Of a stretch of 64,000 nt of DNA, positions 35,266-43,809 are shown piece after piece (the first letter of the stretch is position 1; every line of letters begins with the position of its first letter). Location: contig DASQEH010000052.1 of assembly GCA_035633755.1 (NCBI GenBank), positions 62,001 to 126,000 of the forward strand. Direction: 5' to 3'. Both the position numbers and the translations under genes were made by a program. The notes under the pieces were generated by a model. It did no database searches. It saw nothing but the letters and a program-made list of their open reading frames with translations, and was not told where the DNA came from. Origin of the DNA: DASQEH01 sp035633755 (GTDB lineage: Bacteria; Actinomycetota; Actinomycetes; Propionibacteriales; Nocardioidaceae).

Positions 35266-36450
35266 ATGACGCGACGAGCCTACGGGTTTGCCGTCATGCT
35301 GGCCGTGGCCGTCGGTGCCGTGACCTGGTTGGCTTCCAACCGGTACAACCTCCCGTTGCGCGATCCGGATGGCCTGGTCGGCCCCGCCTACATCAGGTTG
35401 CCGGTCATCGTCTTGGTCTTCTACCTGGCCGATGTGGTGCCCCGAGCGCTGATCGCCAATCGCGGGTTCTCCGAGTTCGGGTCCTCGGTGCGCACCTATA
35501 CGCGCGAGCGCTGGACGCGCAGCAGGCTGGTGCTGGTGTTGGTGGGCCTGCTCAGCTTCTATGTCGTCTACGTCGCGTACCGGAACCTGAAGGGCTTCCT
35601 GCCCTACGTCCGCTACGACACCAAGTACGACGAGGTGCTGCTCAAGCTCGACCGTGCGCTGATGTTCGGCCATGACCCGGCGACGGTGCTGCACGACACG
35701 TTGGGGACCGGGATCTCCGCCCACGTGCTGGCCCTGGCCTACGTGGGGTTCCTCTTGTTCGTGCCGCTGAGCCTGGGCGCGGCCCTGGTGTGGTCCAAGA
35801 ACGTCGCGACCGGTTTCTGGTATGTGACGGCCCTGTGCATCAACTGGGTGCTCGGGGTGGCCAGCTACTACTGGGTTCCGTCACTCGGCCCCTTCATCTC
35901 CAATGCCAAGGCGTTCGTCGACCTGCCGAGTACCGGCGTCACCAGCTTGCAGTCGTCGCTGCTGAAAGGCCGGCAGAGCTATCTGGAAGACCCGTATGCC
36001 ACCGATTCGGTCCAGAGCGTCGCAGCCTTCGCCTCCTTGCATGTGTCGGTCATCCTCACCGCCACGCTTATCTGCCATTACGTCATACCGAGCCGCCTGG
36101 TGAGGTGGACGATGTGGGTGTACTTCGCCCTCACCGTCATCTCCACTATCTATTTCGGCTGGCACTACATCCTGGACGACATCGCAGGGGTGGCTATCGC
36201 CCTGCTCGCGGTCTGGATCGGTGCCAAGACGACCGGTCACGCGATGGCCCAGCAGCGGCACGTCCCCACAGCCGGGGATGGGGTCGTCGGTGTGTTTCCT
36301 CCACATTCAGCGGTTCCAGAAGCCTCAGAGGGGGCCCCGGTCCGCCCTGGAGGCCCCGCACCACCGGCACACATGTCGCGCGAGAACGGTGGCCGACAAC
36401 CGCAGGCGAGCCATGCCCAGGAAAGCCCGAAAGACAACGCTTCGGCATGA
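35266..36450 (+). CDS. PAP2 superfamily membrane protein (inositol-phosphoceramide-synthase-like)
   Basis: 394 residues from ATG 35266. There are about six membrane helices between residues 5 and 325, then a polar Pro-rich cytoplasmic tail of about 60 residues. Two phosphatase-like motifs stand out: FASLHVSV (about 258-265; His) and GWHYILDDIAG (about 300-310; His and Asp), the spacing seen in PAP2/AUR1-type lipid phosphotransferases. It probably removes or transfers a phospho-head group on a lipid in the membrane. It overlaps the enoyl-CoA hydratase start (ATGA). The substrate is unknown. Confidence 0.82.
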   Translation: MTRRAYGFAVMLAVAVGAVTWLASNRYNLPLRDPDGLVGPAYIRLPVIVLVFYLADVVPRALIANRGFSEFGSSVRTYTRERWTRSRLVLVLVGLLSFYVVYVAYRNLKGFLPYVRYDTKYDEVLLKLDRALMFGHDPATVLHDTLGTGISAHVLALAYVGFLLFVPLSLGAALVWSKNVATGFWYVTALCINWVLGVASYYWVPSLGPFISNAKAFVDLPSTGVTSLQSSLLKGRQSYLEDPYATDSVQSVAAFASLHVSVILTATLICHYVIPSRLVRWTMWVYFALTVISTIYFGWHYILDDIAGVAIALLAVWIGAKTTGHAMAQQRHVPTAGDGVVGVFPPHSAVPEASEGAPVRPGGPAPPAHMSRENGGRQPQASHAQESPKDNASA

Positions 36451-37211
36451 CCACCGGTCCGTTCCACAGCGATGTGGTGAGGTTGGATGCGTCGGGTCCG
36501 GTCGCCACGATCACCCTCGACTCCCCGCACAACCGCAACGCCCTGTCGCGCGCGCTGGTCGAAGACCTGACCCGGGCCCTCACCGCTGCCGTAGCGGGGA
36601 ACGCCAAGGCGGTCTTCCTCACCCACACCGGGAACACGTTCTGTGCGGGCGCTGACCTGAGGGAAGCCACGACCGAGGGGATGTCGGCGGGCACTCGCCG
36701 CGTGCTGGAACTGCTTCGCACGGTCGTGGCGCTCCCGACTCCGGTTGTGGCCGTCGTCCGGGGACACGTCCGAGCGGGTGGGATCGGGTTGGTCGGCGCC
36801 TGTGATCTGGCGCTGGCGACAGATGCCAGCTCATTCGCCTTCAGCGAGGTCCGGCTGGGGCTGACGCCGGCGATCATCTCGCTCACCACGATTGACAAGC
36901 TCGCTCCTCGTACAGCCGCACGGTTGTTCCTCACGGGCGTCACCTTCGACGGAGCCGAGGCCGCCCGAGCTGGACTGGTCAGCACGGCAGTACCGGAAGC
37001 GGACCTGGATGACACCGTTCAGCAGCTCTCCGCGGAGCTCGTACGCGCATCACCGCAAGGCCTGCGTGAGACCAAGCAGCTGCTGAACGAGCCCGTGCTC
37101 ACCCGCATCGACCGTGACGGCGAACGGCTGATGGCGCTGTCATCGCGGCTGTTCGCCTCGCCTGAGGCGCAGCAGCGGATGTCGGCCGCTCTCACGCGGA
37201 GCCGCACATAG
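36447..37211 (+). CDS. Enoyl-CoA hydratase/isomerase family protein
   Basis: 254 residues of the crotonase fold. Oxyanion-hole segments are NTFCAGADLREA (about 67-78) and VRAGGIGLVGACDLALA (about 108-124). The usual first catalytic Glu position near residue 118 is Leu/Val-Gly in this sequence, while a later SEVRLG near 134 retains Glu, so activity may be hydratase or another crotonase reaction. It is coupled to the PAP2-like gene by an ATGA overlap. It is cytoplasmic and likely involved in fatty-acid breakdown. Confidence 0.87.
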   Translation: MTTGPFHSDVVRLDASGPVATITLDSPHNRNALSRALVEDLTRALTAAVAGNAKAVFLTHTGNTFCAGADLREATTEGMSAGTRRVLELLRTVVALPTPVVAVVRGHVRAGGIGLVGACDLALATDASSFAFSEVRLGLTPAIISLTTIDKLAPRTAARLFLTGVTFDGAEAARAGLVSTAVPEADLDDTVQQLSAELVRASPQGLRETKQLLNEPVLTRIDRDGERLMALSSRLFASPEAQQRMSAALTRSRT

Positions 37212-37417
37212 CTGCTTTCCGGGCTGTATGCACCGTGGTCGCGTGAATATCGGGAATTCGCACACGGGGTTAGGAATCTGTGCCTCACAATGTTGCTCGT
37301 CACAATTGACCGAATGTCGTTTCTGCGGAGACCACCGGGCGGTAGCGTTCCCTGCGCAGCAGGTAATCCGTGACCCTTCTCGTCGGGAACCCTGCGTTAT
37401 CCAGACGGAGAGCGACT

Positions 37418-38710
37418 GTGGGACGACGAGGGCGTGGCATCGTTGGGGCGGCTATTGCCGTCACGGCGACGACTGTGCTGCTCGCCCCTCTCGCTGTGGC
37501 CGACCACGACGACGATGCCGACATCCCCAGCAAGCACCAGATCGACGAGGCGCAGGGGCATGTGGTCAGCGCGGAGCGCTCCGTCGAGGCCATCGAGGCT
37601 GAGCTCGCCCGAGCCGATGACCACCTGGAGCAGCTGGCGATGGCCGCCGAGATGGCCTCGGAGGCGTACAACGGCGCGCTGTTGACCTGGCAGAGCGCTC
37701 GAGCCGATGCCGTTGCCGCCCGTGAACGCGTCGAACGTGCCGGACGCAACGCTGCCCTGGCACGCCGACAGCTGGCCGGGTACCTGGTGACCACCGACAG
37801 CTCCGGGGCCGACCTGACCACGTTCAGCACCGCGCTGACCGAGGGCGGCCCGCGTCGGCTGCTTCGCGACCTCACCGAGGCGGACGCCTCCCGGCGCACG
37901 CTCGACTCGCGCCTGCAGGAGGTGCGCGCGACCTCGCGGCTCGTCGAGGTGTACTCGGTGCAGGCAGAGGCGGCTCTGGCCGACAGTCAGCAGGCCAGGC
38001 GGGCAGCCGAGACGGCACGCAGGCAGGCTGCCGACGCGGTCGCGGCTCAGCAGTCCGCAGTCGCCGAGATGGCCGACGAACGCAAGGCCTTGCTGGCCGA
38101 GCTGGCCGATGCGCAGCGGATCTCAGTCGCCCTGGCAACGCAGCGACAGGAGGCGCTCGAGCGCAGACGCGCCGAGCACCGGCGCGAACGGCTTCGCCTG
38201 GAGATGCTGGCGCAGCAGCGCCAGGAGGAACGAGAACAGCGTCGCCTCGAGCTTCTTGCGCTGGCGGAGCAGCGCCAGAACTCTGACAGCGGCTCGACCA
38301 GCCTGCCGTCGAGCCCGCTGCCCACGCCGCCTCCGGTGAGCTCGGGCACCGCCTCGGACGCGCTGGCATTCGCGCGTGCCCAGCTCGGCGACCCCTACGT
38401 CTGGGGAGCCGCCGGACCGGGCTCATGGGACTGCTCGGGGCTCACCATGGGGGCCTGGGCGAACGCCGGAGTCGCGTTGCCGCACTACTCGGTGGCGCAG
38501 TACTACAGCACCACACCGGTGTCGTACTCGAGCCTGCAACCCGGCGACCTCATCTTCTGGTCGAGTGATGCGTCGGACCCTGACACGATCTTCCATGTCG
38601 GGCTGTACATCGGGAGCGGCATGATGATCCACGCGCCGCGTACCGGGCGCGACGTCGAGGTTCAGGACGTGTGGTACTGGGAGTCGCCGGACTTCTTCAC
38701 CCGGCCCTGA
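37418..38710 (+). CDS. Secreted NlpC/P60 peptidoglycan endopeptidase with coiled coil (RipA-like)
   Basis: 430 residues from GTG 37418, with GGAGAG 6 bases upstream. The alternative GTG 37370 adds 16 residues before the signal peptide. Signal peptide about 1-28 (ends LLAPLAVA). Residues about 40-285 form a long Ala/Arg/Glu-rich coiled coil, then a Ser/Pro linker. The NlpC/P60 domain has the catalytic Cys339 in WDCSGLT, His in IFHVGLYIG and a third polar residue in MIHAP. It cuts peptide stems in the cell wall, probably at division. The 206-base upstream region likely holds the promoter; no known riboswitch could be recognised. Confidence 0.93.
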   Translation: MGRRGRGIVGAAIAVTATTVLLAPLAVADHDDDADIPSKHQIDEAQGHVVSAERSVEAIEAELARADDHLEQLAMAAEMASEAYNGALLTWQSARADAVAARERVERAGRNAALARRQLAGYLVTTDSSGADLTTFSTALTEGGPRRLLRDLTEADASRRTLDSRLQEVRATSRLVEVYSVQAEAALADSQQARRAAETARRQAADAVAAQQSAVAEMADERKALLAELADAQRISVALATQRQEALERRRAEHRRERLRLEMLAQQRQEEREQRRLELLALAEQRQNSDSGSTSLPSSPLPTPPPVSSGTASDALAFARAQLGDPYVWGAAGPGSWDCSGLTMGAWANAGVALPHYSVAQYYSTTPVSYSSLQPGDLIFWSSDASDPDTIFHVGLYIGSGMMIHAPRTGRDVEVQDVWYWESPDFFTRP

Positions 38711-38714
38711 GGTC

Positions 38715-39227
38715 TCAGGTGGTAGGAGCTTTGGCCTGCGACCTGTGGATGTCGGCCAGCCGCTCACGCGAGGCCAGGATCTCAGCCTCCGCGTCGACGC
38801 GTCCCACCCAGGTGGCGCCCTCCACCGACTTACCGGGCTCGAGGTCCTTGTACACCGCGAAGAAGTGCTGGATCTCCAGGCGGTCGAACTCCGGAACATG
38901 GTGGATGTCGCGCAGATGCTCTTGCCGGGGATCGGTTGACGGGACGCAGAGCACCTTGTCGTCAGCACCCTTCTCGTCGGTCATGCGGAACATGCCGATC
39001 GCCCGGGCCCTGATCAGGCAGCCAGGGAAGGTGGGCTCCGACAGGAGCACCAGACAGTCCAGCGGGTCGCCGTCCTGGCCCAAGGTGTCGTCGATGAAGC
39101 CGTAGTCGGCGGGATACTGCGTCGACGTGAACAGCGTGCGGTCGAGCTTGATCCGGCCGGTGACGTGGTCGAGCTCGTACTTGTTGCGCTGACCCTTGGG
39201 GATCTCGATCGTCACGTCGAAGTCCAC
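38715..39227 (-). CDS. ppa: Inorganic pyrophosphatase
   Basis: 170 residues of the soluble family I enzyme. GTG 39227 gives the N-terminus DFDVTIEIPKGQRNKYE usual for actinobacteria, with AGGA about 7 bases upstream; the GTG at 39233 is possible. The metal-binding signature DGDPLDCLVL (Asp cluster) and YPADYGFIDDT are intact. It hydrolyses PPi to phosphate, pulling biosynthetic reactions. It converges 4 bases from the NlpC/P60 gene and diverges from dacB. Confidence 0.97.
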   Translation of the reverse strand: MDFDVTIEIPKGQRNKYELDHVTGRIKLDRTLFTSTQYPADYGFIDDTLGQDGDPLDCLVLLSEPTFPGCLIRARAIGMFRMTDEKGADDKVLCVPSTDPRQEHLRDIHHVPEFDRLEIQHFFAVYKDLEPGKSVEGATWVGRVDAEAEILASRERLADIHRSQAKAPTT

Positions 39228-39301
39228 GTTCACGTCCTGTCCGTCGTCGGAAGATCCCCAGGTGCGGCTGTACCAGGGCTCTGACAGCTAGTGTCTCCCA
39301 C

Positions 39302-40837
39302 GTGAGCCGCTTTATGCAGATGGGGCCCGGTGTCCGAGCCCGCGGCGGCTACCCGCAGCTGCATCAACGCACGGAAGCCGGTCGGGTGCTCGGCTGGGTG
39401 GCGGCCTTGGTGGCGGTCATCGCGTTGGCCGTCGGGGCCTACGTCGTGGTGTCGCCCTCCGATCCGCTCTCGGTGCTCGACCCGAGCCCCGACCCTCCCT
39501 CAGCGAGCGGCCCTGGTGACGCCCCCTCCGACGAGAGCCCCACCGGTGAAGAGCCTGCGCAGCCCGCGATCACCCTGCCGGAGGTGCCGGACCCGGATCC
39601 CGTGCTGACCCCGACGCTGACGTCGCCGGTGCGGGCAGGTGCCCTCCGCAGCGCCGTGGGCGCGGAGCTTCGCTCCCCTCGACTGGGGAACTACCTGGGG
39701 TTCGCCGTGGCGCAGCTCGGCAGTGATGAGCTGCTGATGAGCGCCGGAACCCGGCAGACGGTGACGCCGGCCTCCACCACGAAGCTCCTGACAGCCATGA
39801 CAGCTCTGCACCTGCTGGGACCGGAGCACCGGTTCGTCACGCAGGTGGTCGAAGGGCGCGACGCCCGCCAGGTGGTGCTGGTCGGCGGTGGGGACCCGCT
39901 GCTCACCGACAGGCGCCTCACCCCTGCGGACCGGTCCGCGGCCTATCCGCCCGTCGCGACGCTGCAGGCTCTGGCGACGATGACGGCGGACCGGCTGCGC
40001 ACAGCGGGGGTCCGGCGAGTGTCGGTGGGGTTCGACGACTCCTTGTTCGAAGGACCAGCCGTCAACCCGCGCTGGGAGCCGTCCTACATCCCGGATTCTG
40101 TTGTCAGCCCCATCAGCGCACTGTGGGTGGACGAGGGCCGCGAGACGCGGGGCCTCGCCCTGCGGGTGAGCGACCCGGCGCAGGTCGCAGCCGACCGCTT
40201 CGCGTCGCTCCTCGCCGAGCAAGGCGTCGACGTGCGGACCCCCGTCACACGGGTGCGAGCGGCTGCCTCCGCACGCGCGCTGGCCGCCGCCAAGTCCGCA
40301 CCGCTTCGGCAGCTCGTCCAGCACACGTTGGAGATCAGTGACAACGAGGCGGCCGAGGTGTTGCTTCGGCACGCCGCGGTGGCAGCAGGGCGGCGCGGAA
40401 CGGCGACTGCGGGCGTGCAGGTCGTCTCCAACACTCTCGCCGACCTGGGCGTACGGCTGCAAGGCGCCCGCCTCTACGACGGCAGCGGGCTTTCGCGTGA
40501 CAACCGGCTCCCGGTCCAGTCGCTGGTCGACGTCCTGCAGGTGGCCGCGGACCCTGAACAGCCCCGACTGCGGGCGGTGATCTCGACCCTGCCGGTCGCC
40601 GGCTTCAGTGGCAGCCTTGCCTACCGGTTCGCCCGTGAGCCTGCGGGACTGGGTTTGGTCCGGGCGAAGACAGGCACCCTGACCGGAGTGCATGGACTAG
40701 CCGGTGTCGCCTTGACACGCCGTGGGCATCTCGTCGTGTTCGCCGCGGTCGCCGACCGGGTACCGGTCCCCAAGACGTACGCCGCCCGTGACCAGCTGGA
40801 CCGCATCGCTGGGGCCCTGAGCTCGTGCCGCTGCTGA
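39302..40837 (+). CDS. dacB: D-alanyl-D-alanine carboxypeptidase/endopeptidase (PBP4 type)
   Basis: 511 residues from GTG 39302. One membrane anchor lies at about 30-50 and a Pro/Ser/Glu-rich linker follows to about residue 105. The S13 peptidase domain has Ser158-x-x-Lys161 (PASTTK), SDN near 348 (ISDNEAAEVL) and KTGTL near 457. It trims or opens peptide cross-links outside the membrane. It stands divergent from ppa, as in related genomes, and upstream of a metalloprotease gene by 109 bases. Confidence 0.94.
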   Translation: MSRFMQMGPGVRARGGYPQLHQRTEAGRVLGWVAALVAVIALAVGAYVVVSPSDPLSVLDPSPDPPSASGPGDAPSDESPTGEEPAQPAITLPEVPDPDPVLTPTLTSPVRAGALRSAVGAELRSPRLGNYLGFAVAQLGSDELLMSAGTRQTVTPASTTKLLTAMTALHLLGPEHRFVTQVVEGRDARQVVLVGGGDPLLTDRRLTPADRSAAYPPVATLQALATMTADRLRTAGVRRVSVGFDDSLFEGPAVNPRWEPSYIPDSVVSPISALWVDEGRETRGLALRVSDPAQVAADRFASLLAEQGVDVRTPVTRVRAAASARALAAAKSAPLRQLVQHTLEISDNEAAEVLLRHAAVAAGRRGTATAGVQVVSNTLADLGVRLQGARLYDGSGLSRDNRLPVQSLVDVLQVAADPEQPRLRAVISTLPVAGFSGSLAYRFAREPAGLGLVRAKTGTLTGVHGLAGVALTRRGHLVVFAAVADRVPVPKTYAARDQLDRIAGALSSCRC

Positions 40838-40946
40838 TCCGTCCGCTCGGCGCGGAACCTCCTGACTGCTGACGCCTCGCGCTCGCCACCTCCTGCGCCT
40901 CGGCTGCCTGTGGGGCGGCCGAGGTCGACCACGTACGGTGGACGCC

Positions 40947-42059
40947 ATGCCCGCCCACACTCCTCGCCACGCCTCCGACGACAGTGCGAGTCACGGCGAC
41001 CTCGTCGACTGGGACCTGGCCGTGGCCACGGCCAAGCGGTTGATGCGCCCCAGCCCCGACGTCAGCCGCTCCGAGGCGCGTCAGACCGTCGACGAGCTCA
41101 GGAGGTACGCAGCCGAGGCCGAGCAGCATGTGCGCACCTATACCGGCCTGCATGCCGAGTCGGCAACTGCTCCGGTGCTCGTCATCGACCGCGCCGGCTG
41201 GGTGCAGGCCAACGCGGACGGGTTCAAGGAGGTGCTGCGCCCGCTGATGGCGAAGATCCACGCGTCACGCGGCAGGCCGGGTCCGCTGACCACCGCGGTC
41301 GGGTCACGAGTGACCGGCGTCGAGGCGGGCAGCCTGCTGGGCTACCTCTCCAGCAAGGTGCTGGGCCAGTTCGACCCGTTCTTCAGCGGGGCGCCCGGTG
41401 TCGCCGGTACCACCCACGGCGGGCGCCTGCTGCTGGTGGCGCCGAACATCGTGCACGTGGAACGCGAGCTCGAGGTCGACCCCTCCGACTTCCGGATGTG
41501 GGTCTGCCTGCACGAGGAGACACACCGAGTGCAGTTCACAGCCGTGCCCTGGCTGCGCGACCACATTCTCGGTGAGATGGGCGCGTTGCTCGAGAGCACC
41601 GAGCTGGACCCGCAGCGGCTCGCCGGGATGGTCCGCGAGGGGGTCCAGCGCATGGGCGACCTCGTGAAGGGCGGCGAGACATCCTTGCTCGACGTGGTGC
41701 AGACACCGGAGCAGAAGGCGGTCGTCGAACGACTGACCGCGGTCATGTCGCTGCTCGAGGGACACGCCGACGTGGTCATGGACGAGGTCGGTCCCGACGT
41801 GGTTCCGACCGTGGCCACGATCCGCCGCAAGTTCACCGCACGGCGTGCGGGCGCAGGGCCGATCGACCAGATGATCCGCCGGCTGCTGGGGTTCGACGCG
41901 AAGCTTCGCCAGTACCGCGACGGCGCCATCTTCGTCCGTGGCGTCACGGAGAAGGTGGGCATCGACGGGTTCAACGCTGTCTGGTCCGGCCCGGAGAACC
42001 TGCCGCTGAAGCACGAGGTGACGCAGCCCGACGCGTGGGTCGCGCGGGTTCACGGCTGA
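40947..42059 (+). CDS. DUF2342 zinc-dependent metalloprotease-like protein
   Basis: 370 residues from ATG 40947 (GTG 40938 adds three residues). The motif His189-Glu-Glu-Thr-His193 (CLHEETHRVQF) is the zinc site of this actinobacterial family, formerly annotated as F420-biosynthesis-associated. Glu/His in LLEGHADVVMDEVG near residue 270 probably adds the third ligand. It is cytoplasmic with no signal peptide. It stands 10 bases before tilS, in the conserved dacB-tilS interval. The protein target is unknown. Confidence 0.9.
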   Translation: MPAHTPRHASDDSASHGDLVDWDLAVATAKRLMRPSPDVSRSEARQTVDELRRYAAEAEQHVRTYTGLHAESATAPVLVIDRAGWVQANADGFKEVLRPLMAKIHASRGRPGPLTTAVGSRVTGVEAGSLLGYLSSKVLGQFDPFFSGAPGVAGTTHGGRLLLVAPNIVHVERELEVDPSDFRMWVCLHEETHRVQFTAVPWLRDHILGEMGALLESTELDPQRLAGMVREGVQRMGDLVKGGETSLLDVVQTPEQKAVVERLTAVMSLLEGHADVVMDEVGPDVVPTVATIRRKFTARRAGAGPIDQMIRRLLGFDAKLRQYRDGAIFVRGVTEKVGIDGFNAVWSGPENLPLKHEVTQPDAWVARVHG

Positions 42060-42069
42060 GGTCCCCTCG

Positions 42070-43053
42070 ATGGGCGGGTACCTTGACCCGGCCGTCGCCT
42101 CCGTTCGGCGAGCGGTGCGGGAAGCCTGCGCCGACCTCGATCCCGGGCAGCGTGTGCTGGTGGCGTGTTCGGGAGGGGCCGACTCCATGGCGCTGGCCGC
42201 GGCGACCGTCTTCGAGGCACAGGCCGCGGGCTGGCTGGCCGGAGCTGCCGTGGTCGACCATCAGCTGCTCCCCGAGTCCGACCGGGTAGCCGGCGAGGTG
42301 CGCGATCGGCTGCGGGCGCTCGGCTGCGACCCCGTTGAGGTGGTGGCGGTCCGAGCCGCCACCCGGGGAGGCCCGGAGGCCGCTGCTCGAGACGCGCGCT
42401 ATGCCGCACTCTCGTCGCTTGCGGAGCGCCACCGGGCCGTCGTGCTGCTGGGACATACCCTCGACGACCAGGCCGAGACCGTCCTGCTGGGGCTGGCCCG
42501 CGGGAGTGGCCTGCGGTCCCTGTCGGGGATGACGCCCTCTCGAGGGCCCTTTCGGCGACCGTTGCTGGGCGTGACGCGGAAGCAGACGTCCTCAGCGTGT
42601 GAGGCGATGGGACTGGTGGTGTGGCAGGACCCGTCCAACGTCGACGGCCAGTTCGCTCGAGCCCGGGTCCGGCATCGGGTGCTACCGGTTCTCGAGGACG
42701 CCCTTGGGCCAGGTGTGGCCGCCGCTCTCGCGCGCACGGCGGGCTTGGCGCGCGCCGACGCGGACGCGCTCGACGCGTTGGCCGACAACCTCGCCACGAA
42801 GGCCGTCGGGCCGGACGGCGCAGCGTCGGTCGACGCGCTTGCCGAGGCTCCGGCTGCCCTACGCCGGCGCGTGCTGCGCAGCCTCGCGCTGGGCGCCGGC
42901 TGTCCCGCCGGCGACCTGTCCGCGGTCCACCTGGAGGCCATGGACTCGCTCATCACGGACTGGCACGGCCAGAAGCGCATCGACATCCCAGGCTCCCTGA
43001 GCGTTCGCCGAGAGGGTGGCTGGCTGCGGTTGTCCGCACGTGTGGGAGGGTGA
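42070..43053 (+). CDS. tilS: tRNA(Ile)-lysidine synthase
   Basis: 327 residues. The PP-loop ATP-binding motif SGGADSMAL lies near 33-41, and GHTLDDQAETVLLGLARGSG (about 131-150, in two parts) matches the family core. The protein modifies C34 of tRNA-Ile(CAU) with lysine so that it reads AUA. It is short compared with E. coli TilS, as usual in actinobacteria, because one C-terminal domain is missing. It is likely co-transcribed with the upstream protease gene and hpt. Confidence 0.95.
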   Translation: MGGYLDPAVASVRRAVREACADLDPGQRVLVACSGGADSMALAAATVFEAQAAGWLAGAAVVDHQLLPESDRVAGEVRDRLRALGCDPVEVVAVRAATRGGPEAAARDARYAALSSLAERHRAVVLLGHTLDDQAETVLLGLARGSGLRSLSGMTPSRGPFRRPLLGVTRKQTSSACEAMGLVVWQDPSNVDGQFARARVRHRVLPVLEDALGPGVAAALARTAGLARADADALDALADNLATKAVGPDGAASVDALAEAPAALRRRVLRSLALGAGCPAGDLSAVHLEAMDSLITDWHGQKRIDIPGSLSVRREGGWLRLSARVGG

Positions 43054-43085
43054 CTGCCTCGGGCAGCCATATTCCGGAGGCAGCA

Positions 43086-43637
43086 GTGGACGACCGTCAT
43101 GTCGCAGCCGACATTTCCGCCACCTTGATCACAGAGGAACAGATCCAACATCGGCTTCGCGAGCTGGCCCAGCAGATCGAGGCGGACTACGAGGGTCAGG
43201 ACCTTCTCGTCGTCGGTGTCCTGAAGGGCGCCGTGATGGTCATGGCCGACCTGGCCCGGTCGTTGGGTCGCCATGTGGCGATGGACTGGATGGCCGTCTC
43301 GTCCTACGGGTCCGGCACCACGTCATCCGGCGTCGTCCGCATCCTGAAGGATCTGGACGCCGACATCACGGGCAGGCATGTCCTGATCGTCGAGGACATC
43401 ATCGACACCGGTCTCACCTTGTCGTGGCTCGTCGCAAACCTACGGTCGCGCGGCCCGGAGTCGGTTCACATCTGCACACTGCTGCGCAAGCCCGATGCGC
43501 AGCAGATGCGCGTGGACGTTCGCTACGTCGGTTTCGACATACCCAACCAGTTCGTCGTCGGCTATGGCTTGGACTATGACGAGCGCTACCGCAATCTGCG
43601 ATCAGTAGCCACCCTCGCTCCGCACGTGTACTCGTAA
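43086..43637 (+). CDS. hpt: Hypoxanthine-guanine phosphoribosyltransferase
   Basis: 183 residues from GTG 43086 with GGAGG at 43076-43080. The PRPP-binding motif VLIVEDIIDTGLTL (about 100-113), the LKGAVMVMADL region (about 45-55) and VGFDIPNQFVVGYGLDY (about 147-163) are intact. It salvages hypoxanthine and guanine. It follows tilS by 32 bases and precedes ftsH by 172 bases, the widespread bacterial arrangement. Confidence 0.96.
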   Translation: MDDRHVAADISATLITEEQIQHRLRELAQQIEADYEGQDLLVVGVLKGAVMVMADLARSLGRHVAMDWMAVSSYGSGTTSSGVVRILKDLDADITGRHVLIVEDIIDTGLTLSWLVANLRSRGPESVHICTLLRKPDAQQMRVDVRYVGFDIPNQFVVGYGLDYDERYRNLRSVATLAPHVYS

Positions 43638-43809
43638 CACCAGCGCCCCTCCATTTCGTTCGTATCGCCATTTGAGCGGGACGCCGGCGACTGTCAGACT
43701 TGGCCCTCTTTCAACATTGGCTCGAACATGTGTCGCGAGTAGGCGACAATGAACCCGACCGGGCAAGTTACTGGCAGGAGGAACGAGGCTTCAGCCTCGG
43801 AGTGTAAGC

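Noticed and set aside
37212..37417. c-di-AMP (ydaO-type) riboswitch before the NlpC/P60 gene
   Set aside because: Known elsewhere for such genes, and disA is in the window, but I could not find the conserved ydaO segments in these 206 bases; a covariance-model search would decide.
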